DNA from: Myxococcales bacterium
GTDB lineage: Bacteria > Myxococcota_A > Polyangia > Haliangiales > Haliangiaceae
Direction: 5' to 3'
Length of the DNA stretch: 64,000 bases
NCBI GenBank assembly: GCA_016794525.1
Contig: JAEUJY010000090.1
Span: forward strand, 40,877 to 104,876
In this document: in pieces, positions 45,087-52,834 of the stretch
Numbering within the stretch: the stretch's first letter is position 1
How the letters are laid out: every line of letters starts with the position of its first letter
Notes under the pieces: generated by a model
What the model was told of the DNA's origin: nothing
Databases searched by the model: none
The model's input: the letters and a program-made list of their open reading frames with translations, nothing else
Translations under genes and position numbers: made by a program

Positions 45087-46682
45087 CTACGTCCGCGTGC
45101 GCGGCAGCGTGACGGTGAACCGCGCGCCGCCTTCCGGCGCCTGGTCGACGGCGATCGCGCCCTGGTGCTGCTCGATGATGTTCTTGGCGATCGGCAGCCC
45201 CAGCCCGGTGCCCTTGCCGTCGACCTTCGTCGTGAAGAACGGCTCGAAGATCCGCGCGCGCTCGGCCTCGGGCACGCCGGGCCCGGAGTCGGCGACGATC
45301 ACCGCGACCCGCGCGTCGTCGACCACCGCGGTGCGCACCCACACCGAGCCGGAGCCGCCGTTGGCGCCCTCGACGGCGTGGGCGGCGTTGGTGATCAGGT
45401 TGATCATCACCTGCTCGAGCTGCCCGGGGATCGCGGACAGCGGCGGCAGCTCGGCCGCCAGCTCGACGACCAGGTGCAGGCCGTGCTGCTCGAACAGGTG
45501 CTCGCAGAACGACACCGACTGCCGCACGACGGCGTTGAGATCGACGACGTCGACCTCGTCGCCCACCGGCTTGGCGTACTGCACCAGCTCGCGGGTGAAG
45601 CGCTGGATGCGGTGCGCGCTCTGGGCGATGCGCACCAGCTTCTCGTGATCCGACGGGTCGCCGCCCATCTGCGCGCACCGGCGCTGCAGGAAGTCGGCGT
45701 AGACCGAGATCGAGGTCAGCGGGTTGTTGAGCTCGTGGACCACGCCGGCCGCCAGCTGCCCCAGCGTGGCCAGCCGCTCCGAGCGGATGACCTGCTCCTG
45801 CAGCTCGGCGACGCGGGTCTGATCCTGGCCGATCGCCACCACCGCCTCGGGCGCGGTGCGCTCGCCGGGGCCGCCGATCGCCGCGATGCTCCACACCGTC
45901 CGCACCCGGCCGTTGGTGCGCGAGCCGATCCGCACCTCGATCGCGTCGAAGCTCTGGCCGGCCAGCGCCGCGGCCAGGATCGAGGTCACCCGCGATCGAT
46001 CCGACGGCGGCAGGAAGTCGCGCAGGTCGCGGCCGACCACCTCGTCGCGGCGGAAGCCGGTCAGCGTCAGGAGCGCCCGGTTGCACACCGTCACCCGCCA
46101 CGCCGGATCGATGCCGACGATCAGCGCGTTGGCGTGGTCGATCAGCCGGGCCTGGAAGTCGCGCAGCCCCTGGGCGTCGCGCCACAGCCGGTGGTTGCGC
46201 AGCGCCAGCGCCAGCTGGTTGACCAGCGGGATCACCAGCGGCTCGTCGGCGGCGATCACCGCCTGGCCCAGCGGGTAGCCGACGTCGAGCAGGCCGTACA
46301 GCTCGCCGGCCGCCACCACCGGCACCGCGAAGCCGACGGCGACGTGGGGGAACGGCGCGTCCCAGCGCGGCGCGACCCGCAGCCGCGCGCTGGCGGCCAC
46401 CGCCGGGTGCAGGTGGGTCTTGTCGATCGCGCTGGCCTTGACCGTCAGCGGCTCGTACTCGAGCCCCGGGCGCGCCTCGCCGCCGATCACGTAGGTGCGC
46501 GCGGCCTCGCGGGTGCGCGGGTCGACGACGCGCAGCGCCAGCGGCCGCCCCGGGAACAGCCGGTGGATGGTGGTCAGGAACCGGCTGCACAGCTCGGCCT
46601 CGCCCACCTCGCGGAACACCTCGCCGCCCAGCTCGAGCATGGCGGTGGCGACCGCGGCCGCGTCGGGGATCGCCAGGGTCAT
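45087..46682 (-). CDS. Sensor histidine kinase (GAF-PAS-HisKA-HATPase_c)
   Basis: 531 residues from the ATG at 46682, which overlaps the stop of the upstream kinase as ATGA. Layout: GAF-like domain (~20-170), PAS (~180-300, IDHANALIVGIDPAWRVTVCNRA), HisKA with the phospho-acceptor in VVHELNNPLTS (His316), and a complete ATPase: N box (INLITNAAHA), G1 (DSGPGVPE), F box (FEPFFTTK) and G2 (GKGTGLGLP). There are no membrane helices, so it senses a cytoplasmic cue. No response regulator gene is adjacent. Coupled translation suggests it works with the ATPase-less kinase before it. Confidence 0.94.
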   Translation of the reverse strand: MTLAIPDAAAVATAMLELGGEVFREVGEAELCSRFLTTIHRLFPGRPLALRVVDPRTREAARTYVIGGEARPGLEYEPLTVKASAIDKTHLHPAVAASARLRVAPRWDAPFPHVAVGFAVPVVAAGELYGLLDVGYPLGQAVIAADEPLVIPLVNQLALALRNHRLWRDAQGLRDFQARLIDHANALIVGIDPAWRVTVCNRALLTLTGFRRDEVVGRDLRDFLPPSDRSRVTSILAAALAGQSFDAIEVRIGSRTNGRVRTVWSIAAIGGPGERTAPEAVVAIGQDQTRVAELQEQVIRSERLATLGQLAAGVVHELNNPLTSISVYADFLQRRCAQMGGDPSDHEKLVRIAQSAHRIQRFTRELVQYAKPVGDEVDVVDLNAVVRQSVSFCEHLFEQHGLHLVVELAAELPPLSAIPGQLEQVMINLITNAAHAVEGANGGSGSVWVRTAVVDDARVAVIVADSGPGVPEAERARIFEPFFTTKVDGKGTGLGLPIAKNIIEQHQGAIAVDQAPEGGARFTVTLPRTRT

Positions 46683-48856
46683 GGCTTGGGGGCCCGCCCG
46701 AGCTTGGTGGTCTCGCGATCGGTCGGCGGCGCGGCGCCGCTCGACGACTCGGCGGGATCGTCGATCAGCTCCCCCAACCCCAGCGCCGCCAGCTGATCGG
46801 GGTCGAGCCGCACCGCCGAGAACTCGCGGGTGCGCGAGCCGTCGAGCGCCTCGTCGCCGCTGGCCGAGCTGTCGCTGCCGGGCACCTCGCCAGCGGTCGA
46901 GCGATCGAGGTCGATGATCGACGCGCCGCCGACGTACGGCATCGTCTCGTACTTGGTGATTCGGCCGATCTTCTTGACGATGTCGGCCATGCGCTCGGCC
47001 TCGGCGCGGATCACGCCGACCGCGCGCAGGTGCGCGGCGTCGGGCGCGCTCTGCCGCTGGATCAGCTGCGCGTAGCCGAGGATCGACGTCAGCGGCTGGT
47101 TGAGCTCGTGGGCGGCGGCGCCGGCCAGCTCGGCGACCAGCGCCTGCTTCTCGGTGATCTGCAGCTTCTCCTGGGCGGCCAGGAGCCGCTGCTCGATGCG
47201 GATGCGGTCGCGGAGGTCGCTGAAGATGCCGACGGTCGCCACCTCGTGGCCACCCTCGTAGATGATCGACGCCGTCATGTTGACCGGGATCAACTCGCCG
47301 CCCTTGCGCTTGACCTCGCGGCGGGTCTGCTCGAGGTAGCCGACCCCGCCGTGCGACGTCGAGCGCAGCATGCGCATGATCTGGCGCGGCACGCCCTCGC
47401 CGTACAGGTCCCACACCGCGATCTTGCCGATGACCTCCTCGGAGCGGTAGCCGTAGAGCCGCTCGGCGCCGCGGTTGAACAGGATGATCTGGCCGCGCAT
47501 GTCGGCGGCGACGATCGCGTCGACGGTGGAGTCGATCAGGCGCTCGAGGAACTCCTTGGTCGCGCGCAGCTCGCCCTCGAGCGCCCGCTGCGCGGTGACG
47601 TCGCGGAAGGTCAGGATCGCGGCGCCGGTGGCGGCCAGCACGGTCGAGGTCGAGGCCGACACCATCAGCCGATCGCCGGTGGTGGTGGCGACGCCGAGAT
47701 CGAACGGGTCGAGGTTCTCGCCGGCCAGCACCTTCTCGACCACCTCGGCGGCGAGCGGCGCCGCCTCGGCGACCAGCAGGTCGGCCAGCGGCCGCCCGGT
47801 CAGGCCGTCGCGGGCGAAGCCGGTGATGCGCTCGGCGGCGCGGTTGACGAACAGGATCAGGCCGCCCTCGTCGACGATGACCACGCCGTCGGCGGCGGCC
47901 TCGAAGTGCTCCTTGAGCGACTCGATGCCGCGCAGCCGGCGCTCGGCCTCGTAGCGCAGCCGCGAGATCCGGTGGGTCTGATCGCGCAGGCTCTCCAGCA
48001 CCGCGCCGTGGCGCAGGTGGGCGGCGGTGAGCGACGCGATCAGCCGCGCGAACTCCTCGCCGCGGCCGACGACGTGGCGGGCGCCCGGGGTCTTCTTGCG
48101 CAAGAGCATCGCGCCCAGCGAGCGGCCGCGCCACGCCACCGGGAACACCGCCAGGCCGACCACCGGATCCTTGACGTGGGCCACCGCCGCGCTGGTCAGC
48201 GGGTGGCTGCGGGCGTCGTCGATGAACACCGGCTCGCCGGTGCGGATCGCGGCGATCAGCTCGGGGTAGTCGGCGATCGTGATCGTGAACTGCGTGCGGT
48301 CGGGATCGTCGGTCGCGGCGATCACGAAGCCGTGGACCGAGCCCTCGATGTGGGCGATCAGCGACGCGCGGTCGAAGCCCAGGCACTCGCGGGTCAGCTC
48401 GAGGGTCTCGACCAGCGCCTCGGCGTCGTCGCCCTTGGCCGCGAGGATGTCGTTGACCCGCGACAGCGCCGGCGCCAGCGAGCCCGGGGTCCACGGCCCG
48501 CGCAGCCGCCCCACCGAGGTCATCAGCCGCACGCGGTTGGCCAGCGCGCGATCCGACAGCGCCGTGGTCGCGACGTCGGTCGCGCCTTGCTCGAAGGCGT
48601 CGTCGTCGGTGGCGCCGTCGTCGAGGATCACCAGGATCGGGACGTCGCCGAGCGGCGGCGTGGCGCGGGCCTCGGCCACCACCGCGCCGGCGTCGGCGCC
48701 CACCACCACCAGCACCGCCGGCAACGCGTGGGGATCGTCGAGCACCAGCCGCGCGTGGCCGCTGGCCCGCAGGCCGTGGAGGGTCAGCGCGTCGACCACC
48801 CGGTCGCGGTCGCTCGGGCGGCCGCCGACCACGGCGATACGGCTGGTGACGGACAC
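46679..48856 (-). CDS. Multi-sensor HisKA protein without an ATPase domain
   Basis: 725 residues from a GTG. Order: receiver-like domain (~1-118) whose phospho-acceptor position reads VVVGADAG without a usable Asp pocket; GAF (~130-270); PAS (~315-430); PAS (~435-555, FLERLIDSTVDAIVAADMRG); HisKA with AAAHELNQPLTSILGYAQ (His583). After His583 only 142 residues remain (KKIGRITKYETMPYVGG, then an acidic low-complexity tail), with no N, G1 or G2 box. It therefore cannot bind ATP as a normal kinase. It may receive phosphate from the complete kinase encoded immediately downstream (4-bp overlap) or act as its sensory partner. Confidence 0.9.
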   Translation of the reverse strand: MSVTSRIAVVGGRPSDRDRVVDALTLHGLRASGHARLVLDDPHALPAVLVVVGADAGAVVAEARATPPLGDVPILVILDDGATDDDAFEQGATDVATTALSDRALANRVRLMTSVGRLRGPWTPGSLAPALSRVNDILAAKGDDAEALVETLELTRECLGFDRASLIAHIEGSVHGFVIAATDDPDRTQFTITIADYPELIAAIRTGEPVFIDDARSHPLTSAAVAHVKDPVVGLAVFPVAWRGRSLGAMLLRKKTPGARHVVGRGEEFARLIASLTAAHLRHGAVLESLRDQTHRISRLRYEAERRLRGIESLKEHFEAAADGVVIVDEGGLILFVNRAAERITGFARDGLTGRPLADLLVAEAAPLAAEVVEKVLAGENLDPFDLGVATTTGDRLMVSASTSTVLAATGAAILTFRDVTAQRALEGELRATKEFLERLIDSTVDAIVAADMRGQIILFNRGAERLYGYRSEEVIGKIAVWDLYGEGVPRQIMRMLRSTSHGGVGYLEQTRREVKRKGGELIPVNMTASIIYEGGHEVATVGIFSDLRDRIRIEQRLLAAQEKLQITEKQALVAELAGAAAHELNQPLTSILGYAQLIQRQSAPDAAHLRAVGVIRAEAERMADIVKKIGRITKYETMPYVGGASIIDLDRSTAGEVPGSDSSASGDEALDGSRTREFSAVRLDPDQLAALGLGELIDDPAESSSGAAPPTDRETTKLGRAPKP

Positions 48857-48863
48857 GAGCCCG

Positions 48864-48869
48864 AGAATA
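48864..48869 (-). promoter_or_regulatory. TANNNT -10-like box (TATTCT), 7 nt before a GTG start
   Basis: On the minus strand TATTCT ends 7 nt before the HisKA-protein start. CTGACG lies 18 bp further upstream (48888-48893), giving a plausible -35. There is no Shine-Dalgarno sequence. Confidence 0.5.
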
Positions 48870-48889
48870 TCGCAGCCGAGGCCGCCGCG

Positions 48890-50302
48890 TCAGGCGCCGC
48901 GGTGCCAGGCGGCGATCGCCGCGGCGTAGACCAGCTTGAGCGGGGCCCCGGCGGCGGCCGCCGCGGCGGCGCAGGCGTCGTGCTCGGGGGCGGCGTTGCG
49001 CACCGCGCCGTCGGCGTCGCGCGCCACCTTGACCGGGATCGGCCCGTAGGCCGTCTCGACCACGACCGTCGTGCGCGCGAGCACCGTCCGCTCGACCCGG
49101 TCGAAGCGCACCCCGATCGTCGAGGTCTCGCGCAGGATCGCCGCCACCACCGCGGCCCGCGCCGCCCCGGGCACCAGCGCCGCGAACGCCAGCGCCGGCC
49201 GGCCCTTCTTCATCGTGATCGGCGTGAACCAGGCGTCGACCGCGCCGGCCGCCAGCGCGTGCTCGATCGCGTGGGCCGCGATCTCCGGGCTCTGGTCGTC
49301 GAGGTTGGCCTCGACCCGCCACAGCTCGTCGGCGGCGTGGCCCGCCACCGCCACCACCGTGACCCGCACGACGTTGGGCCGATCGCGCAGGTCCATGTCG
49401 CCGGCGCCCCACCCGACCGCCAGCGCCGCGCCGGTCGGCGCCGGCGTCCACGCCGTCACCGCGTGCGCCAGGATCGCCGCGCCGGTCGGCGTGGTCAGCT
49501 CGCGCGCCACCCCGCCGTCGGTCATCACCCCGCCCGCGCGCCGCAGGATCTCGAGCGCCGCCGGCGACGGCACCGGCAAGACGCCGTGCGCGCACCGCAC
49601 CGTGCCGTGCCCCATCGCCACCTGCGCGCACGACACCGACGCCGGCGCCAGGTACGCCAGCGCGGCCGCGGTCCCGACGATGTCGACCACCGAGTCGATC
49701 GCCCCGACCTCGTGGAACACCACCTCCTCGACCGTCGATCCGTGCAGCGTCGCCTCGGCCACCGCCACCCGATCGAAGATATCGAGCGCCCGCCGCTTCA
49801 CCTCCTCACCCAGCGCCGCCCCCTCGATCCGCGCGCGGATCCCGCGATACGCGTGGTGCGCGTGATCGCCATGGCTGTGCACCACGCCATGGTGCGCATG
49901 CTCCGCCCCCGCCCCCGCCCCCGCCCCCGTGCCCAGGGCGGCGGCGGGGGACTCCGACCCACGCGAACCACCACCGGTCGATGGGGAGGCAGGATCCGCC
50001 TCGGTCGCGGCCTCCGTCCCCGTCGCGGCCTCGCCCTCGGCCCCGGCCACGGTGATCATCCCCGGCACGGCCTCCCAGACCCTCCCGAGCGTCACCACCT
50101 TCACGTCGACCGACGCGATCCCCGCCTTCACCACGCGCTTCGCGCTCAGCCGCCGCCCGTCGACGCCCACCGCCGCGATCGCCTCGCGCACCACCTCGAT
50201 CGGCACGCCGAGATCGATCAGCGCGCCCAGCGTCATGTCGCCGGCGATCCCGCTGGCGCAGTCGAAGTGCAGGTGCGCGCCGCGCAGCTCGGCCGCGGTC
50301 AT
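48890..50302 (-). CDS. larC: Nickel-pincer cofactor biosynthesis protein LarC
   Basis: 470 residues from the ATG at 50302, overlapping the larB stop (ATGA). The N-domain has LHFDCASGIAGDMTLGALID, then a long Gly/Ala-rich low-complexity linker and a His-rich stretch (HAHHGVVHSHGDHAHH). The core follows: TVEEVVFHEVGAIDSVVDIVG, the GHGTVRCAHGVLPVPSPA loop and VEANLDDQSPE. LarC inserts Ni into the pyridinium bis-thiocarboxylate cofactor in a CTP-dependent step. The linker is longer than I expect for the family and is encoded partly by a GCCCCC hexamer array. larA and larE are not in this window. Confidence 0.94.
   Translation of the reverse strand: MTAAELRGAHLHFDCASGIAGDMTLGALIDLGVPIEVVREAIAAVGVDGRRLSAKRVVKAGIASVDVKVVTLGRVWEAVPGMITVAGAEGEAATGTEAATEADPASPSTGGGSRGSESPAAALGTGAGAGAGAEHAHHGVVHSHGDHAHHAYRGIRARIEGAALGEEVKRRALDIFDRVAVAEATLHGSTVEEVVFHEVGAIDSVVDIVGTAAALAYLAPASVSCAQVAMGHGTVRCAHGVLPVPSPAALEILRRAGGVMTDGGVARELTTPTGAAILAHAVTAWTPAPTGAALAVGWGAGDMDLRDRPNVVRVTVVAVAGHAADELWRVEANLDDQSPEIAAHAIEHALAAGAVDAWFTPITMKKGRPALAFAALVPGAARAAVVAAILRETSTIGVRFDRVERTVLARTTVVVETAYGPIPVKVARDADGAVRNAAPEHDACAAAAAAAGAPLKLVYAAAIAAWHRGA
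49905..49934 (-). repeat. Hexamer array inside larC (GGGGGC units)
   Basis: Four GCCCCC units plus GTGCCC on the plus strand. Read in larC they encode the Gly-Ala repeat GTGAGAGAGA in the linker. Because the period is six, gain or loss of units keeps the frame. Confidence 0.75.
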
Positions 50303-51060
50303 CGCGCCCGCCTCGCCATCCGCGCCGCCCGCACCGCCGCCACCGCCGCGCCGAAGCCGTTGTCGATGTTGACCACCGCGACGCCGGGCGCGCACGACGA
50401 CAGCATCGCCGCCAGCGCCACCAGGCCGCCGGCGCCGACGCCGTAGCCCACGCTGGTCGGCACCGCGAACAGCGGCACGTCGACCAGCCCGGCCACCACC
50501 GACGGCAGCGCGCCCTCCATGCCGGCGATGATCACCGCCGCGTCGGCGCCGCGGATGACGTCGATGCGCGCCAGCAGCCGGTGCAGCCCGGCCACGCCGA
50601 CGTCGACCAGCCGCACCACCTCGGCGCCCAGGAACGCCGCGGTCTGGGCCGCCTCCTCGGCGACCGGCAGGTCGCTGGTGCCGGCGCACACGATCGCGAT
50701 CCGCCCGACCGGCGGCGGTGGCGTCGTGGCCGGCACGACGATCAGCCGCGCGACCGGGTCGTAGCTGGCGCCGGCGACGGTCGCCAGCACGTGCTCGGCC
50801 TTCTCCGGGCTGACCCGGGTCGCCAGCGCGCCCTTGCCGGCGCCGGCCAGGCTGCGCACGATCGCGGCGATCTGCTCGGCGGTCTTCCACTCGCCCAGCA
50901 CCACCTCGGGGACGCCGGTGCGATCGGCGCGGGCGCGGTCGAGGGTGGCGGCGTCGACGCCGCCGCCCATCGCGACCGCCAGCTCGACGGCGGCGGCCTC
51001 GGCGGCGACCTGGCCGGCCGCGACGGCGGCGAGCAACTCACGCAGGCGCTGGGGATCCAC
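50299..51060 (-). CDS. larB: Nickel-pincer cofactor biosynthesis protein LarB
   Basis: 253 residues from a GTG. The C-terminal half is the AIR-carboxylase-like domain: RIAIVCAGTSDLPVAEEAAQT, DVGVAGLHRLL, IIAGMEGALPSVVAGLVD and VPTSVGYGVGAGGLVAL. The N-terminal ~100 residues are the usual LarB extension. LarB carboxylates and hydrolyses nicotinic acid adenine dinucleotide to give the biscarboxylate precursor of the cofactor. It is 12 bp downstream of aat and overlaps larC by 4 bp, so larBC are translationally coupled. Confidence 0.94.
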   Translation of the reverse strand: MDPQRLRELLAAVAAGQVAAEAAAVELAVAMGGGVDAATLDRARADRTGVPEVVLGEWKTAEQIAAIVRSLAGAGKGALATRVSPEKAEHVLATVAGASYDPVARLIVVPATTPPPPVGRIAIVCAGTSDLPVAEEAAQTAAFLGAEVVRLVDVGVAGLHRLLARIDVIRGADAAVIIAGMEGALPSVVAGLVDVPLFAVPTSVGYGVGAGGLVALAAMLSSCAPGVAVVNIDNGFGAAVAAVRAARMARRAR

Positions 51061-51072
51061 GCGCTGCTCTTA

Positions 51073-51831
51073 TCACGACTCGGACGGTGGGCTAGCCGAC
51101 GCATCCGCCCCCGGCACCGCGCCGCCGCTGGCGGCCCACGCGTCGAGGTCGAGGTCGTACTGCCAGCGGCCGCGCCGGGTCGGGGCGTCGAGGGCGTGCT
51201 TGAGCAGCGCCATGAACTCGGCCCGCGGCACCTCGTGGGCGCCCAGCCGCTCGAGGTGCTCGGTGTGGACCTGGCAGTCGATCAGCTCGATGCCCCACGC
51301 CGCGAGCTGCGCCACCGACGCCGCGAACGCGATCTTCGACGCGTCGGGCGCCTTGGCGAACATCGACTCGCCGTAGAAGCACGCGCCCAGCGACACGCCG
51401 TACAGCCCGCCGACCAGCTGGTCGCCCTGCCAGGCCTCGAACGAGTGGGCGAAGCCGCGCGCGTGCAGCTCGCGGTAGGCGTCGATCATCGCCGGGATGA
51501 TCCAGGTGCCGTCCTGGCCGGGCCGCGGCACCTCGGCGCACGCCGCCAGCACGTCGGCGAACGCGGTGTCGATCGTCAGCCGGTACGGCTGGCGGCGGAT
51601 CGCCTTCTTCAGGCTGCGGTTGACGATCAGATCGCGCGGCGCCATCACCATCCGCGGATCGGGCGCGTGCCACAGGATCGGCAGCTTGGGCCCGTACCAC
51701 GGGAAGATGCCCTGGCTGTAGCCGAGCAGGAGCCGCTCGACGGACAGATCGCCGCCCACCGCGAGCAGGCCGTCCTCGGCGCGCTCGACCGGCGGGAACA
51801 CCAGGCGCTTGTCGAGCCGGTACACCGGCAT
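51073..51831 (-). CDS. aat: Leucyl/phenylalanyl-tRNA--protein transferase
   Basis: 252 residues from the ATG at 51831. Family motifs are all present: FPPVERAEDGLLAVGGDLS, GYSQGIFPWYGPKLPILWHAPDPRMV, FEAWQGDQLVGGLYGVSLG, CFYGESMF, ASKIAF and IDCQVHTEHLERLGA. The enzyme moves Leu or Phe from tRNA to N-terminal Arg/Lys of proteins and marks them for ClpAP (N-end rule). It is slightly longer than E. coli Aat (234), with an Asp/Ala/Ser-rich tail. It lies 11 bp behind the deacetylase gene and 12 bp before larB. Confidence 0.96.
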   Translation of the reverse strand: MPVYRLDKRLVFPPVERAEDGLLAVGGDLSVERLLLGYSQGIFPWYGPKLPILWHAPDPRMVMAPRDLIVNRSLKKAIRRQPYRLTIDTAFADVLAACAEVPRPGQDGTWIIPAMIDAYRELHARGFAHSFEAWQGDQLVGGLYGVSLGACFYGESMFAKAPDASKIAFAASVAQLAAWGIELIDCQVHTEHLERLGAHEVPRAEFMALLKHALDAPTRRGRWQYDLDLDAWAASGGAVPGADASASPPSES

Positions 51832-51839
51832 GGAGCCGC

Positions 51840-51845
51840 AGTCTA
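51840..51845 (-). promoter_or_regulatory. TANNNT -10-like box (TAGACT), 8 nt before the aat ATG
   Basis: Its TAG is the stop codon of the upstream deacetylase gene, so it could be coincidental. aat may instead be co-transcribed with that gene. Confidence 0.25.
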
Positions 51846-52739
51846 CGCGAAGCCGGCGGCCACGCGGTACGTCGCGAGGTGCGCTTCGATCGTCGCGTCG
51901 ATCGGATCGGCGTAGCCGCCGCCGAGCGTCAGCACCACCGGCACGCCGCGGCCGCGGAAGTGCGCCAGCACCAGCCGGTCGCGCTCGGCGAGGCCGGCGT
52001 GGGACATCGCCAGCCGCCCCAGCTTGTCGGCGGCCAGCGCGTCGACGCCGGCCTGGTACAGCACCAGGTCGGGCGTGAAGCGGCGCGCGAGATCGTCCAG
52101 GCTCGCGGCGATCAGCGGCAGCACCTCGGCGTCGCCGGCGCCGTCGGCCAGCTCGACGTCGCAGTCGCCGGCCGGCTTCACGAACGGGAAGTTGCGCGCG
52201 CCGTGGATCGAGTACGTGAACACCCGCGGCTGGTCGGCGAAGATCGCCGCGGTGCCGTCGCCCTGGTGGACGTCGCAGTCGAAGACCAGCACCTGGCGCA
52301 CCGCGGCCTCGGCCAGGAGCGTCGCCGCGGCCACCGCGAGGTCGTTCCACACGCAGAAGCCGCTGCCGAAATCGCGGTGGGCGTGGTGCGTGCCGCCGGC
52401 GAGGTTGCCGGCCAGGCCATCGCGCAGCGCCGCCCGCGCCGCGGCCAGCGTGCCGCCCACCGACGCCAGCGAGCGGGTCACCAGCGCCTCGGACCACGGC
52501 AGCCCCAGCTTGCGGACCGCGCGCGGGTCGAGCGTGCCGGCCAGCACCGCGTCGACGTAGCCCGGCGCGTGGGCGCGCAGCAGGTCGGCGCGGGTCGCCA
52601 GCGGCGCCGGCGCCAGCCACGCCGCCGGCACGATCTGCTCGTCGACCAGCCGCTGCCGCAGCCGGGCGTACTTGCCCATCGGGAAGCGGTGCCCGGGCGG
52701 CAGCGGCACCTCGTGCTGGTCGCTGTAGAAGATGCGCAC
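51843..52739 (-). CDS. Histone-deacetylase-family (AcuC-like) amidohydrolase
   Basis: 298 residues from GTG 52739, chosen because the family normally begins xRIFYSD; a GTG at 52757 adds six. Conserved pieces: GTHHAHRDFGSGFCVWND (His pair and Tyr/Phe loop), VLVFDCDVHQGDGTAAIF (two zinc ligands Asp and His), and LYQAGVDALAADKLGRL (third Asp), then LTLGGGY. Bacterial members deacetylate acetyl-CoA synthetase, polyamines or other acetylated amines. It is the first of six co-directional minus-strand genes that continue with aat, larB, larC and two histidine-kinase genes. Confidence 0.93.
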   Translation of the reverse strand: MRIFYSDQHEVPLPPGHRFPMGKYARLRQRLVDEQIVPAAWLAPAPLATRADLLRAHAPGYVDAVLAGTLDPRAVRKLGLPWSEALVTRSLASVGGTLAAARAALRDGLAGNLAGGTHHAHRDFGSGFCVWNDLAVAAATLLAEAAVRQVLVFDCDVHQGDGTAAIFADQPRVFTYSIHGARNFPFVKPAGDCDVELADGAGDAEVLPLIAASLDDLARRFTPDLVLYQAGVDALAADKLGRLAMSHAGLAERDRLVLAHFRGRGVPVVLTLGGGYADPIDATIEAHLATYRVAAGFA

Positions 52740-52822
52740 GCCCGCCCACGAGAGCACGGCGCGCGCAGGCCGGCAATCTTCGCCCCACCCGTCGACGCGC
52801 CCCCGCGCGCCCGGCGCGGGCG

Positions 52823-52828
52823 TACAAT
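52823..52828 (+). promoter_or_regulatory. TANNNT -10-like box (TACAAT), 6 nt before ATG
   Basis: TACAAT, one base from the sigma-70 consensus, ends 6 nt before the start of the Cys-rich lipoprotein gene. No Shine-Dalgarno sequence is present. This is the best leaderless candidate in the window. Confidence 0.5.
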
Positions 52829-52834
52829 CGGCCC

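Noticed and set aside
45087..49631. A 1,514-codon open frame on the minus strand suggesting a giant hybrid kinase
   Set aside because: The real proteins are two kinases and LarC in different frames. The upstream part of this frame is Arg/Gly-rich nonsense antisense or offset to them.
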